A stretch of 64,000 nucleotides of DNA from Sphingorhabdus sp. YGSMI21 (GTDB lineage Bacteria; Pseudomonadota; Alphaproteobacteria; Sphingomonadales; Sphingomonadaceae), in contig NZ_CP022548.1 in assembly GCF_002776575.1 (NCBI RefSeq), positions 2,929,001 to 2,993,000 of the forward strand, read 5' to 3'. The notes beneath the pieces were generated by a model. The model searched no databases and was not told the DNA's origin. It saw nothing but the letters and a program-made list of their open reading frames with translations. The position numbers and the translations under genes are program-made. This document shows, in pieces, positions 1-9,060 of this stretch. Every line of letters begins with the position of its first letter. Positions within the stretch are counted from its first letter, which is position 1.

Positions 1-222
1 GGGCGCTTCCTGGGCGATATAGCCCATGCGCGCGTCCTTGGGCATGTCGACGCTGCCGTCATCGGGCTCGAGCATGCCCGCGATCACCTTCATCAGGGTC
101 GACTTGCCCGCGCCATTGCGGCCAATCATGCCGACCCGTGCGCCGGGGGGCAGGGCTGCGGTCGCGCCGTCGAGGATCACGGTGCCGCCGAGGCGCACGG
201 TTATATTGTTGAAATTAAGCAT
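1..222 (-). CDS. ABC-F family ATP-binding protein (N-terminal part, runs off the window start)
   Basis: Only the first 74 codons are inside the window. The translation begins MLNFNNITVRLGG and has a clear Walker A motif (GRNGAGKST, about residues 34-42) followed by GYIAQEAP, the Q-loop region. A protein that starts directly with an ABC nucleotide-binding domain and no membrane segment fits the ABC-F (Uup/EttA-like) soluble ATPases, which act on ribosomes. The subfamily cannot be decided from this fragment; a transporter ATPase is the alternative. Confidence 0.75.
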   Translation of the reverse strand, partial: MLNFNNITVRLGGTVILDGATAALPPGARVGMIGRNGAGKSTLMKVIAGMLEPDDGSVDMPKDARMGYIAQEAP

Positions 223-440
223 GGGCAGCCGTTAGCCGAGCTTGCCGCTCAATGCCAGCGCCGTGAGAGGGTAAAAGCGTCACGGCGCATATTTCTCGAC
301 TGGACCGCGCAACGGTGTCTGCAGGGCGATCTGCCCACTTCCTACGGGTAATTACGCATGGGCAAATGCCGGGCCGGCTTTCACTAAGGCTGGATGATGA
401 TGACAAGATCCGGATTTCACCGCGGGACGATGCCCTTGCC

Positions 441-1733
441 ATGCTGACGGAATTCTCCGGCGAATGGCTTATTTATCGCGACCTTGCGATCGCGCTGGCG
501 GCGGGCCTGCTGATCGGTGTCGAGCGCGGATGGACGATGCGCGACGAGAACAAGGGCGCACGGGTCGCCGGGATTCGCACTTTCGGCCTGATCGCCGGGC
601 TCGGCGGTCTGGTCGCGCTGATCTCGCAAAGCCTGAATCTGGTCATCGCCGCCATCCTGCTGACCGGCGTGGTGGCGATGTTGTCGATCAGCCATTTCAA
701 GACCATCCACGAGCCGGACGGGCGCAGCATCACCAATTTCGTGGTCTCGCTGCTGACGCTCTGTCTCGGTCTGGTGGCGGGGAGCGGCTATCCGGCGCTG
801 GCGATGGCCGGGGCGGCAATCGTCACCGGCCTGCTGTCGATGCGGTCGGAACTGCACGGACTTATGCGCAGGCTGGGGCCGACCGACATCAATGTGATGA
901 TCCGCTTTGCCCTGATCGCGCTCGCCGTCCTGCCGTTTCTGCCGGACCGCGATTTCGGACCTTATGAGGCCTTCAATCTGCAGCAATTATGGTTTGTCGT
1001 CATATTGGTGACGGGTCTTTCCTTTGCCGGCTATGTCGCCAACCGGATATTCGGCGCCGCTCATGGCACGGTGGTCACCGCCGTCATTGGCGGTGCCTAT
1101 AGTTCCACCGCAGTGACCGCGTCGCTGGCGCAACGATTGCGCGGGGAAGAGACGGCAGGTCGCACCCTGTCGGCGGGCATCGCGCTGGCGTCCTCGGTCA
1201 TGTATATCCGGGTGCTGTTGCTGACTTTCCTGCTCGCGCGCTTTGCCTTCGTGCCGCTGGCGATGATTCTCGCCCCTGCGGCGCTGGTGGCCGCCATCAT
1301 CGGCTTGCTCCTGCTGCGCCGGAGCGGGGCTGCCCGGTCGGATGAGAGCGTGGAAACACGCAACCCCATCCGCCTGCTGCCGGCGTTCTTCTTTGCGCTG
1401 ACCGTCGCGGCAATGTCGCTGGCGGCGCGCTGGGCCGAGGCAAAATACGGAAGCAGCGGGATTGCCTATCTGGTGCTGATAGTGGGATCATTCGACGTCG
1501 ATGCCGCGATCATCACTTTGGGGGCGCTGCCTGAGGAAACGATAATGTCGGATCTGGCCGGCTTTGTGCTGGCAATGACGGTACTGGCGAATATGCTGTT
1601 CAAGACCGGCGTGGCCGGCTTTACCGCAGGCTGGAAAAAGGGGCGCGCGGCGGTGGCGGCGCTGGCGGCAAGCAGCCTGGTGCTGGCAATCGCCGGTCTG
1701 GTAAGCTTTGTCGCGTTTGATATTCGCTTCTAG
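441..1733 (+). CDS. MgtC/SapB family, DUF4010-type integral membrane protein
   Basis: A 430-residue, highly hydrophobic protein. The N-terminal part has the MgtC/SapB signature GLLIGVERGW near residue 20, followed by many membrane helices that correspond to the DUF4010 region. Members sit in the inner membrane; the MgtC part is linked to magnesium-stress physiology in other bacteria, but the DUF4010 proteins have no assigned substrate. I chose the ATG at 441 because the family motif follows directly. In-frame starts at 315 and 366 would add a charged, non-conserved tail. It is divergent from the upstream ABC-F gene. Confidence 0.8.
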   Translation: MLTEFSGEWLIYRDLAIALAAGLLIGVERGWTMRDENKGARVAGIRTFGLIAGLGGLVALISQSLNLVIAAILLTGVVAMLSISHFKTIHEPDGRSITNFVVSLLTLCLGLVAGSGYPALAMAGAAIVTGLLSMRSELHGLMRRLGPTDINVMIRFALIALAVLPFLPDRDFGPYEAFNLQQLWFVVILVTGLSFAGYVANRIFGAAHGTVVTAVIGGAYSSTAVTASLAQRLRGEETAGRTLSAGIALASSVMYIRVLLLTFLLARFAFVPLAMILAPAALVAAIIGLLLLRRSGAARSDESVETRNPIRLLPAFFFALTVAAMSLAARWAEAKYGSSGIAYLVLIVGSFDVDAAIITLGALPEETIMSDLAGFVLAMTVLANMLFKTGVAGFTAGWKKGRAAVAALAASSLVLAIAGLVSFVAFDIRF

Positions 1734-1740
1734 ATCGCCC

Positions 1741-2421
1741 CTAGCGATTTGCTGCCAGCCAGATCGTATGTTTTGCGCCCTTGCCATTGCTGCGGGCGGA
1801 GACGGTTTTAACCTCGACGGCGAAACCGGATTTTTTCAGGCGCGCTGTAAACCGGTTGTCGCCTTCGCTCGACCAGACCGCCAATATGCCATTGGAGCGC
1901 AAGGCCTTTTTCGCCGTGGCCAGGCCCGCCATGCTGTAGAGCCGGTCATTGGCGTCATGGGTCAGCCCGTCCGGACCATTGTCGACATCGAGCAAAATCG
2001 CATCATAGTCGCGCTCCGCCTTGCCGATCACATTTGCGACATCGCCGATGGTGACGGTCACGCGGCTGTCCTCGAGACATTTTTGCGAGAGATCCGCCAT
2101 CGGCCCGCGCGCCCACTGGACGATGGCCGGAATCAGTTCGGCCACTTCGACATGCGCCTGTGGCGGCAAGACCGACAGAGCAGCGCGCAGGGTAAAGCCC
2201 ATGCCATAGCCGCCGATCAATATACGCGGGTTTTTCACCGCCAGCCGTTCGCAGGCGAGGGTGGCCAGCGCCTCTTCCGATCCGCTGAGCCGGCTGTTCA
2301 TCAATTCTATGCGACCCAGCATGATCGAATATTCGTCGGCACCTTTTAGGGCGCGGCGGAACAGGCGGAGTTCGTCGCCGCCGGGGATGGGAGCGGTGTC
2401 CAGATGTTCGCGGGCGATCAT
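1741..2421 (-). CDS. Spermidine synthase-like Rossmann-fold protein
   Basis: A 226-residue protein with the spermidine synthase/methyltransferase fold: the nucleotide-binding strand and glycine loop ILIGGYGMGFTLR (about residues 67-79), the acidic strand-2 end (VEVAELIPAIV) and the motif DAILLDVDNGPDGL. It lacks the full tetramerisation domain of true polyamine synthases, so it may be a SpeE-like protein of unknown substrate. It is the last gene of a leftward operon; its ATG directly abuts the stop codon of the upstream gene. Confidence 0.7.
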   Translation of the reverse strand: MIAREHLDTAPIPGGDELRLFRRALKGADEYSIMLGRIELMNSRLSGSEEALATLACERLAVKNPRILIGGYGMGFTLRAALSVLPPQAHVEVAELIPAIVQWARGPMADLSQKCLEDSRVTVTIGDVANVIGKAERDYDAILLDVDNGPDGLTHDANDRLYSMAGLATAKKALRSNGILAVWSSEGDNRFTARLKKSGFAVEVKTVSARSNGKGAKHTIWLAANR

Positions 2422-3201
2422 CTAGTTGACTTCAATCTTGGTTGATTGCGTGATCGAAAGGCTTTCAAAATTCGCAATATGATGGAAAATTTCGCCATTT
2501 CGCTGAACAATCATTCCTACTTCCGTCGGGGACAAGATCCAAAAGCGCCTGACGGTTTCAACCCCATCCAAGGTCATCACCTGCTTGCCGTCGGAGAGGC
2601 GACCTAGCAACAGACTGTTTTTCATAGTCTCGCCATCTTGCAGGGCTACAATTGCCATGTAATTTTTCAATGGCATGCGGCGTTTAAATTGATCGCGCTC
2701 TTCGGCGCCGACAATTCCCGCCGCTTCCATCGCCGCCTGTGCTGCGGCCTCAGCAACATTTGTGGCATCATTCATTCCATCGCCGATGGCGAGCGGGAAT
2801 CCGGTTTCCTGGTCCGGTAAAAATACCGCTGCAATCACCTTGCCCCTGTTGTCATTCAGTAGCTTTCGACTTTTCCGGGTATTTCGATCAAAGAAGATCA
2901 AGTTATGCGTGATATTCTCTCGATAGCTTTTGCTAGAGAATGATCCGCAGCCGGCATTTCTATCGCCACTGATGATGGTCAAGGCTGACAGGTCATTGCC
3001 CCGAAGATCTATCACCTGACCCATGCTATATTTTGTTTCCCCGTCGGCGACAGCCAGCGGCGCTCTCTCCTCACGGCCTCCGCCGCCGATGTTTGCGATC
3101 ATGATGGCTATGAATATAACAGCCGCGACTCCGGCAAGACCGAAGGCAGCAAAAAGCCAGACGAGCCAGTTGGGCTTTTTCTTTGTCGTTTCTTCGGTCA
3201 T
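2422..3201 (-). CDS. Hypothetical protein with one N-terminal membrane anchor
   Basis: A 259-residue protein that I do not recognise. A charged N-terminus (MTEETTKKKPN) is followed by a single hydrophobic segment at about residues 12-36, so the rest is predicted to be periplasmic. The body contains one early Cys (NAGCGSF) and ends SITQSTKIEVN. It lies between an SDR gene (12-bp gap) and the SpeE-like gene (0-bp gap) and is probably co-transcribed with both. Its codons look somewhat more AT-rich than those of its neighbours. Confidence 0.65.
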   Translation of the reverse strand: MTEETTKKKPNWLVWLFAAFGLAGVAAVIFIAIMIANIGGGGREERAPLAVADGETKYSMGQVIDLRGNDLSALTIISGDRNAGCGSFSSKSYRENITHNLIFFDRNTRKSRKLLNDNRGKVIAAVFLPDQETGFPLAIGDGMNDATNVAEAAAQAAMEAAGIVGAEERDQFKRRMPLKNYMAIVALQDGETMKNSLLLGRLSDGKQVMTLDGVETVRRFWILSPTEVGMIVQRNGEIFHHIANFESLSITQSTKIEVN

Positions 3202-3213
3202 GATATTCTCCTC

Positions 3214-3927
3214 CTATCGAACATAGCTCGCGCCATTGGCGTCGAGCACCGCACCGGTCATGCTGGGTGGCGCATCGAGCGCGCAATAGCGGGCGATGGA
3301 TGCGATTTCCTCCGGCAGGGCAACTCGGCCGAGCGGAATATCGGCGAGCAATTTGTCGCCGCCGCGGCTTTCCAGATAATCCTCGGCCATGCCGGTCATG
3401 GTGAAGCCGGGGCAGATGGCGAAAGCCAGTATCCCGTCTTTCGCATAGGCCCGGGCGATGGTCTTGGTCATTGCCACCATGCCGCCTTTCGATGCGGCAT
3501 AATGCCAGTGGTCGGGACTGTCGCCGCGATAGGCGGCGCGGCTGGCGATATTGACGATCCGGCCCGGCTCGCCGCGCTGCTGAAAATGCAGGACTGCGAA
3601 GCGGCACAGCTCCGCCGATGCCGTCAGGTTGATGGTCATGGTCCGGTTCCAGCTTTCCAGCCAGTCGTCGGCGGCGAGCGGGTTGGGCTGGAACAGGCCG
3701 GCGTTGTTGACCAGCACGTCTATGCGTCCGTCAAGCCGGTCGAGCGCCTGTTGCCACAGCAGGGGTGCCGAGCCGTCCTGCGTAAAATCGGCCGCGATCA
3801 GATCATCTCCGCCGGCGGTGCTTTGACCGATGACCGTTACATTATCCATGCCGAGCGAGTCGACGATGGCCTCACCGATGCCGCGGCTGGCGCCGGTGAC
3901 CAATATATGTGTTTTTTTGTTGCTCAT
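3214..3927 (-). CDS. SDR family NAD(P)-dependent oxidoreductase
   Basis: A 237-residue classical short-chain dehydrogenase/reductase. It has the cofactor motif TGASRGIG (residues 11-18), NNAG near residue 93 and the catalytic pair YAASKGG near residue 142, with a serine in IASRAAY upstream. The substrate cannot be inferred. It is the first gene of the three-gene leftward operon and is divergent from sdhC, so the 200 bp between them holds both promoters. Confidence 0.85.
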   Translation of the reverse strand: MSNKKTHILVTGASRGIGEAIVDSLGMDNVTVIGQSTAGGDDLIAADFTQDGSAPLLWQQALDRLDGRIDVLVNNAGLFQPNPLAADDWLESWNRTMTINLTASAELCRFAVLHFQQRGEPGRIVNIASRAAYRGDSPDHWHYAASKGGMVAMTKTIARAYAKDGILAFAICPGFTMTGMAEDYLESRGGDKLLADIPLGRVALPEEIASIARYCALDAPPSMTGAVLDANGASYVR

Positions 3928-4128
3928 GCCCGATGGATTAGAACGACAGGGCGCGCGCGTCCATCAATGATGCAGATTTCGGGCTTTGCAATTGGCCTGA
4001 AAAATTTTGCACTAATAAATTGTCTAAATAGAGCGCATCCGGTTTGCATGATACGCGCTTTTCGCTAAGGGATTGGTTCTATTTCAAAGACTCCGGCATC
4101 ATCCGGAGATATTGTTCAGGGGAATATA

Positions 4129-4542
4129 ATGTCCGGCGTATCAGGTTCAGCATCGAACAGACCGCTTTCACCGCATCTGCAGGTTTATAAATGGGGGCCG
4201 CATATGCTGGTGTCCATTCTTCACAGGGCAACCGGCGACGCCATGGCGCTGGTCGGCGTGCCGCTGCTCGTCTGGTGGCTCTACGCAATTGCCGCGGGGC
4301 CGGAAAGCTATGACTATTTCCTCAGCTGGTTTAACTGGGGCTATATCGGCTATATCGTTCTTGTCGGCATGAGCTTTGCCTTTTTCGAGCATATGTACAG
4401 CGGGCTGCGCCACTTCGTGCTGGACGCGGGTGCGGGCTACGAACTGCAGACCAACAAGATGTGGTCGGTTGCCGTGCCTCTGGCCGCGATCATCACCACC
4501 GGCGCGATGTGGCTCTACATCGCCTCCAAGAATATTCTTTAG
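4129..4542 (+). CDS. sdhC: Succinate dehydrogenase cytochrome b556 subunit
   Basis: A 137-residue membrane subunit of complex II. It has the family N-terminus RPLSPHLQVYKW, the signature SILHRATGDAMA (residues about 27-38) with conserved Ser, His and Arg near the quinone and heme sites, three hydrophobic helices and the helix-2 motif EHMYSGLRHFVLD, whose His is a heme ligand in known structures. The ATG follows an AGGGGA ribosome site. First gene of sdhCDA; one GANTC site (4089-4093) lies 40 bp upstream. Confidence 0.93.
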   Translation: MSGVSGSASNRPLSPHLQVYKWGPHMLVSILHRATGDAMALVGVPLLVWWLYAIAAGPESYDYFLSWFNWGYIGYIVLVGMSFAFFEHMYSGLRHFVLDAGAGYELQTNKMWSVAVPLAAIITTGAMWLYIASKNIL

Positions 4543-4557
4543 AACAGGAATCGGAAC

Positions 4558-4947
4558 ATGGGTTCAGGAACCAATATCGGCCGGGTACGCGGCCTCGGAT
4601 CGGCACAGGAAGGTGCGCATCACTGGATAGTCCAGCGGGTGACCGCAGTCAGCAATTTGCTGCTGGTGCTCTGGCTGGTCTTCTCGCTTGTCCGGCTGCC
4701 GCAATATGGGCATGAACTGATGGTCGAATGGATGTCCTCGCCGCTGGTCGCCGTGCCGATGATGCTGATGCTGGTCAGCATCTTCTGGCATCTGCGCCTC
4801 GGCCTGCAGGTCCTGATCGAGGATTATGTCCCGGATCACGGCGTCAAATTCGGCCTGATCGTCCTCCTCAACTTTTTCGCCATCGGCGGTGCGGCTCTGG
4901 GAATTTTCTCGGTCGCGAAAATAGCCTTTACCGGAGTGGTAGCATAA
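4558..4947 (+). CDS. sdhD: Succinate dehydrogenase, hydrophobic membrane anchor subunit
   Basis: A 129-residue protein with three membrane helices and the SdhD pattern: [18 protein letters not shown] near the N-terminus (Arg for quinone/heme propionate contact), then [14 protein letters not shown] around residues 80-93 with the conserved His and Asp-Tyr pair. An AGGAA site precedes the ATG. The stop codon TAA overlaps the sdhA ATG by one base, so translation is likely coupled. Confidence 0.92.
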   Translation: MGSGTNIGRVRGLGSAQEGAHHWIVQRVTAVSNLLLVLWLVFSLVRLPQYGHELMVEWMSSPLVAVPMMLMLVSIFWHLRLGLQVLIEDYVPDHGVKFGLIVLLNFFAIGGAALGIFSVAKIAFTGVVA

Positions 4948-6764
4948 TGACTGAACAATCCACCCAGCCTGCTTACAAGATCATCGATCACAGCTATGAC
5001 ACCGTGGTTGTCGGTGCCGGCGGCTCCGGCCTGCGCGCGACCATGGGCGCTGCGGAATCGGGCCTGAAAACGGCCTGCATCACCAAGGTTTTTCCGACCC
5101 GCTCGCACACGGTTGCGGCGCAGGGCGGTATTGCCGCATCGCTCGGCAACAACACGCCCGATCACTGGCAGTGGCATATGTATGACACGGTCAAGGGCTC
5201 CGACTGGCTCGGCGACCAGGACGCGATCGAATATCTGGTGCGCGAAGCCCCGCAGGCGGTCTACGAACTGGAACATGCCGGCGTGCCCTTCTCGCGCAAC
5301 GAAGACGGCACCATCTATCAGCGTCCGTTCGGCGGCCATATGCAGAATATGGGCGAGGGGCCTCCGGTCCAGCGCACTTGCGCTGCTGCCGACCGGACCG
5401 GCCACGCGATGCTGCACGCGCTCTATCAGCAGAGCCTGAAATATGACGCGGATTTCTTCATCGAATATTTCGCGATCGACCTGATCATGGAAGACGGTGA
5501 ATGCCGGGGCGTGATTGCCCTCTGTCTCGAAGACGGATCGATCCACCGTTTCCGCAGCCACGCCGTCGTGCTGGCGACCGGCGGCTCAGGCCGCTGCTAT
5601 TTCAGCGCGACCTCTGCCCATACCTGCACCGGCGACGGCGGCGGCATGGTGCTGCGCGCGGGTCTGCCCCTGCAGGACATGGAATTTGTCCAGTTCCACC
5701 CGACCGGCATTTACGGCGCGGGCGTATTGATCACCGAAGGCGCACGCGGCGAGGGCGGTTATCTGACCAACAGCGAAGGCGAGCGTTTCATGGAACGCTA
5801 CGCGCCGAGCGCCAAGGATCTGGCCAGCCGCGACGTCGTTTCGCGCTGCATGGCCACCGAAATCCGCGAAGGCCGCGGTGTCGGGCCGGAGAAGGACCAT
5901 ATCTATCTCCATCTCGACCATATCGCGCCGGAAGTGTTGGCCGAACGGTTACCCGGCATCACCGAAACCGGCAAGATTTTCGCCGGCGTCGACCTGACCC
6001 GCGAAGCTTTGCCGGTGGTGCCGACGGTCCATTACAACATGGGCGGCATCCCCTGTAACTATCATGGCGAAGTGATCAATCCGACGGCCGATGATCCGGA
6101 CGCGATTGTCGAAGGGCTCTACGCCGTCGGCGAAGCGGCCTGTGTATCCGTGCACGGCGCCAACCGGCTCGGCTCGAACTCGCTGATCGATCTCGTGGTA
6201 TTCGGCCGCGCGACCGGCCTGCGGCTCAAGGAAAAGCTGGTGCCGAACGCGTCGCACAAGCCGCTACCGGCCGATAGCGCCGATCTGGCGCTGCAACGTC
6301 TCGACCATTTCCGCAACGCCAAGGGTTCGATCCCGACCGCCGACCTGCGCCTCGAAATGCAGAAGACGATGCAGGCGCATGCCGCCGTGTTCCGCGACAA
6401 CAAGCTGCTCGAAGAGGGCGTTGCCGCGATGGACAAGGTCAATGCGAAACTCGCCGATGTTGGCGTGACCGACCGTTCGCTGATCTGGAACACCGACCTG
6501 ATCGAGACGCTCGAACTCGACAATCTGATGAGCCAGGCAATGGTCACGATCAAGGCCGCCGCCAACCGCAAGGAAAGCCGCGGCGCGCATATGCACGAGG
6601 ATTATGAAGACCGGAACGACAAGGAGTGGATGAAGCACACGGTCATCACCTTCGAAGGCTGGGGCGGCAAGGGCGGCAAGAGCGAAATCAGCTATCGCCC
6701 CGTGCATGATTACACGCTGACCGACGAAGCAACCTATGTGAAACCGAAGAAGCGGGTTTATTAA
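4947..6764 (+). CDS. sdhA: Succinate dehydrogenase flavoprotein subunit
   Basis: A 605-residue FAD-binding subunit that oxidises succinate to fumarate in the TCA cycle and respiratory chain. Visible motifs are the dinucleotide fold [11 protein letters not shown] (about residues 22-32), the covalent flavinylation region [10 protein letters not shown], the substrate-site stretch [13 protein letters not shown], and [27 protein letters not shown] near the C-terminal FAD region. The length is normal. The upstream reading frame is open into sdhD, but the start is the ATG overlapping the sdhD stop. sdhB does not follow; a repeat array does. Confidence 0.95.
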   Translation: MTEQSTQPAYKIIDHSYDTVVVGAGGSGLRATMGAAESGLKTACITKVFPTRSHTVAAQGGIAASLGNNTPDHWQWHMYDTVKGSDWLGDQDAIEYLVREAPQAVYELEHAGVPFSRNEDGTIYQRPFGGHMQNMGEGPPVQRTCAAADRTGHAMLHALYQQSLKYDADFFIEYFAIDLIMEDGECRGVIALCLEDGSIHRFRSHAVVLATGGSGRCYFSATSAHTCTGDGGGMVLRAGLPLQDMEFVQFHPTGIYGAGVLITEGARGEGGYLTNSEGERFMERYAPSAKDLASRDVVSRCMATEIREGRGVGPEKDHIYLHLDHIAPEVLAERLPGITETGKIFAGVDLTREALPVVPTVHYNMGGIPCNYHGEVINPTADDPDAIVEGLYAVGEAACVSVHGANRLGSNSLIDLVVFGRATGLRLKEKLVPNASHKPLPADSADLALQRLDHFRNAKGSIPTADLRLEMQKTMQAHAAVFRDNKLLEEGVAAMDKVNAKLADVGVTDRSLIWNTDLIETLELDNLMSQAMVTIKAAANRKESRGAHMHEDYEDRNDKEWMKHTVITFEGWGGKGGKSEISYRPVHDYTLTDEATYVKPKKRVY

Positions 6765-6800
6765 TTCGGGCGAAGTTCCGAGCAACAACCGCTGCTAACT

Positions 6801-7408
6801 GTCGCCCCAGCGCAGGCTGGGGCCTAACCCGGACTCGAATGAGGGAAGGCTGTTTCCCCACCGCACCATTGGTTTGGGTGCCAGCCTCCGCTGGCATGAC
6901 AGGGTGATTTCGCGATATGCTTCTGCCGTCACCCCAGCGCAGGCTGGGGCCCAAACCGGACTTGAATGAGGGAAGGCTGTTTCCCCACCGCACCATTGGT
7001 TTGGGTGCCAGCCTCCGCTGGCATGACAGGGTGATTTCGCGATATGCTTCTGCCGTCACCCCAGCGCAGGCTGGGGCCCAAACCGGACTCGAATGAGGGA
7101 AGGCTGTTTCCCCACCGCACCATTGGTTTGGGTGCCAGCCTCCGCTGGCATGACAGGGTGATTTCGCGATATACTTCTGCCGTCACCCCAGCGCAGGCTG
7201 GGGCCCAAACCGGACTCGAATGAGGGAAGGCTGTTTCCCCACCGCACCATTGGTTTGGGTGCCAGCCTCCGCTGGCATGACAGGGTGATTTCGCGATATG
7301 CTTCTGCCGTCACCCCAGCGCAGGCTGGGGCCTAACCCGGACTTGAATGAGGGAAGGCTGTTTCCTCATCGCGCCATTGGTTGGGATGTCAGCCTGCGCT
7401 GGCATGAC
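6801..7408. repeat. Five-copy tandem array of a 127-bp REP/BIME-like unit
   Basis: Units begin at 6801, 6928, 7055, 7182 and 7309, exactly 127 bp apart; the last is about 100 bp. Each unit has a hairpin core CCCCAGCGCAGGCTGGGG at its left end and an approximate inverted counterpart (CCAGCCTCCGCTGG) about 80 bp later. Copies 2-4 are nearly identical. The outer copies 1 and 5 share the variant CCTAACCCGG where the inner ones read CCCAAACCGG, and copy 5 is diverged in its second half. It fills the gap downstream of sdhA. Open frames inside it are repeat translations, not genes. Confidence 0.92.
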
Positions 7409-7426
7409 GCATGCAGTCACTATCTG

Positions 7427-7717
7427 CTACGCGTTTAAATCATCCCATAGATCGCGCCACCCGGGATTGGCCTTGATGATCAGATCGGTTTTCCAGCGAC
7501 GCTTCCAGGCTTTCATGGCCTTCTCCCGACGGATCGCTTCATGGGGAGAAGAATATTCTTCGATGTAGACCAGGCGGTCGAGGCCATTTTTCCTGCAAAA
7601 GTCGGAGCCGGTCCCGTTCTTGTGCTGGAATATGCGCGCGGGAAGCGTGTTGGTCATACCGATGTACAGCGTGCCGAAAGGCTTGTTGGTCATGATATAG
7701 AGATAGGCGCGTTTCAT
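7427..7717 (-). CDS. GIY-YIG nuclease family protein
   Basis: A 96-residue single-domain protein. It has YLYIMTNKPFGTLYIGMT, the GIY-YIG core with the second element as LYIG, then ARIFQHKNG with the catalytic Arg region, and LVYIEEY followed by EAIRREKAMKAWKRRWK. This is the YhbQ/UPF0213-like type common in Alphaproteobacteria; the role is uncertain. I chose MKRAYLY (7717) because the longer frame upstream runs through a decayed copy of the intergenic repeat. It sits at the edge of the 127-bp repeat array. Confidence 0.85.
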   Translation of the reverse strand: MKRAYLYIMTNKPFGTLYIGMTNTLPARIFQHKNGTGSDFCRKNGLDRLVYIEEYSSPHEAIRREKAMKAWKRRWKTDLIIKANPGWRDLWDDLNA

Positions 7718-7741
7718 CAGTCTGTGCGTAAGGCGAGAATG

Positions 7742-7767
7742 ATTTGGATGCCAGTCTGCGCCGGCAT
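7742..7767. repeat. Decayed copy of the intergenic repeat half-unit
   Basis: The stretch TTTGGATGCCAGTCTGCG followed by CCGGCAT matches the right half of the 127-bp units with several changes. Together with the main array it brackets the GIY-YIG gene. Confidence 0.55.
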
Positions 7768-7848
7768 TAGAGGCTGGAACTGTTAAACCGGCCTCGCAAT
7801 AACTTTCAGACACTTCCCCCCATTCATCAATCCCGATAGAAACACCCG

Positions 7849-8469
7849 ATGCTCGCCCCAATGCTTCCCTCATTCCTGCTCGTGGTCCTGCTGGTCGAAC
7901 TGACGCCCGGCCCGAATATGGGCTGGTTGGCTTTGCTCAGCGCCAGCGAGGGACGGCGGGCGGGCTTTGCGGCGACAGCGGGAATCGGATTGGGGCTGGC
8001 AATTGTCGCGGCGGCCTCCGCGCTGGGGCTGGCACAGCTCGCGCACGCGTCGCCGCTGATATTCAATTTGCTGCGCTATGCCGGAGCGGCTTTTCTGCTG
8101 TGGCTGGCGTGGGAAGCGTGGAGCGTGGAGCGGGAAGTGTCGCCGTCGGCAGTGCACAGAAACGGTTCGGCGGCGCGCTATTTCCGGCGCGGGCTGATCA
8201 TCAATCTGCTCAATCCCAAGGCGGCTCTGTTTTTCATAGCGGTTCTGCCGGTCCATGTTGTCCAGAATGGACCGGTGGCGATGCAGACCGCGCAGCTTTC
8301 GATCGCCTATGTCGCCATCGCGACGCTGATTCATATCACCATCGTACTGCTAGCTGGCCGCGCTCATGGCTGGCTGACCAGTGGGCCCTATGCCGGGCTG
8401 GTGCGGCGCGGGTTTGCGATCATGCTGGCGGCCATCGCGATATGGTTTTTTGTCGACACATTCCGGTAG
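7849..8469 (+). CDS. LysE family amino-acid exporter (RhtB type)
   Basis: A 206-residue inner-membrane protein with about six hydrophobic helices. The N-terminus carries the LysE/RhtB hallmark ELTPGPNMGWLA (residues about 16-27), followed by SEGRRAGFAATAGIGLG and, in the middle, GLIINLLNPKAALFFIAVLP, both characteristic of the family. These proteins export amino acids or related small metabolites; the substrate is not predictable here. Confidence 0.9.
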   Translation: MLAPMLPSFLLVVLLVELTPGPNMGWLALLSASEGRRAGFAATAGIGLGLAIVAAASALGLAQLAHASPLIFNLLRYAGAAFLLWLAWEAWSVEREVSPSAVHRNGSAARYFRRGLIINLLNPKAALFFIAVLPVHVVQNGPVAMQTAQLSIAYVAIATLIHITIVLLAGRAHGWLTSGPYAGLVRRGFAIMLAAIAIWFFVDTFR

Positions 8470-8515
8470 CCAATCGCCAGGCACCAGGCGCGAACAGGCG
8501 CTGACTGCAATATTG

Positions 8516-9028
8516 TCATGAAACCGATGGCGGCGGCATGCATCCCTTGCTCACCGCCAGTCCCTTGAGGAAGCTCCGGCGGGCAAAGCCCGCGGACAGC
8601 GCGCGTTGATAGCGTTCCCGCGCGGCATTGGCACCGGTCACCTCGCGGAGCACACCGCGAAAGGGGATGAAACCACCCAGTATGCCGCCGGCAACACGGC
8701 TGACGCTGCGCTCGCGCTTTTCGGCGCGCGAAATGAGCGGGTCTTCATTGATGTCGGGGCCAAGCATCGGGCGCAGGCTGGCGATCTCCGTGGTGATGGC
8801 GCGACAACCGGTCATGCCGGTAAGGTCATAAGGTGCTTTCTGGATTTCCAGCAATCGCGGAGGGATTTCGTCCTTCTTCAGGTTGATATCCTTGGCCGGC
8901 TGCGTAACCGCGTCCTCGACATGGTCGACCATCGGTCGTTCGACATTGGGTGAAGCTGCCCGCAACGGCTGTCCGGCCAGTGACAGGCCGGCCAGCCCGG
9001 CAATGATAATATATCCGGCTGACGCCAT
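8516..9028 (-). CDS. Secreted protein of unknown function (paralogue 2 of a tandem pair)
   Basis: A 170-residue protein with a signal peptide (MASAGYIIIAGLAGLSLAGQPLRA). Its mature part is clearly homologous to the upstream neighbour: both share PYxLxGxxxC, GPDxNE, a Lys/Glu/Arg-rich KRE segment, RVAG, IPFxGxxxEVTGANA and a terminal GC. Two conserved Cys (in TGCRAI and KGCMPP) could form a disulfide. I recognise no domain. The start at 9028 follows a GGGAGA ribosome site; an upstream in-frame start would hide the signal peptide. Confidence 0.7.
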   Translation of the reverse strand: MASAGYIIIAGLAGLSLAGQPLRAASPNVERPMVDHVEDAVTQPAKDINLKKDEIPPRLLEIQKAPYDLTGMTGCRAITTEIASLRPMLGPDINEDPLISRAEKRERSVSRVAGGILGGFIPFRGVLREVTGANAARERYQRALSAGFARRSFLKGLAVSKGCMPPPSVS

Positions 9029-9060
9029 GATATGTCTCCCTTGTTGCCCCCAAGGTTGAT

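Noticed and set aside
3980..4020. Sigma-54-like GG...GC pattern before sdhC
   Set aside because: The spacing between GG and GC is 13, not 10, and sdh operons are not usually sigma-54 dependent.
4728..4946. Upstream extension of the sdhA frame
   Set aside because: It lies over sdhD in another frame. The sdhA start overlaps the sdhD stop and matches the family N-terminus.
6688..7313. Short leftward open frames inside the repeat array
   Set aside because: They are near-identical translations of the repeat units with no independent coding signs.
6801..7408. Possible CRISPR array
   Set aside because: The whole 127-bp unit is repeated without unique spacers and the motifs are REP-like palindromes; no cas gene is present.
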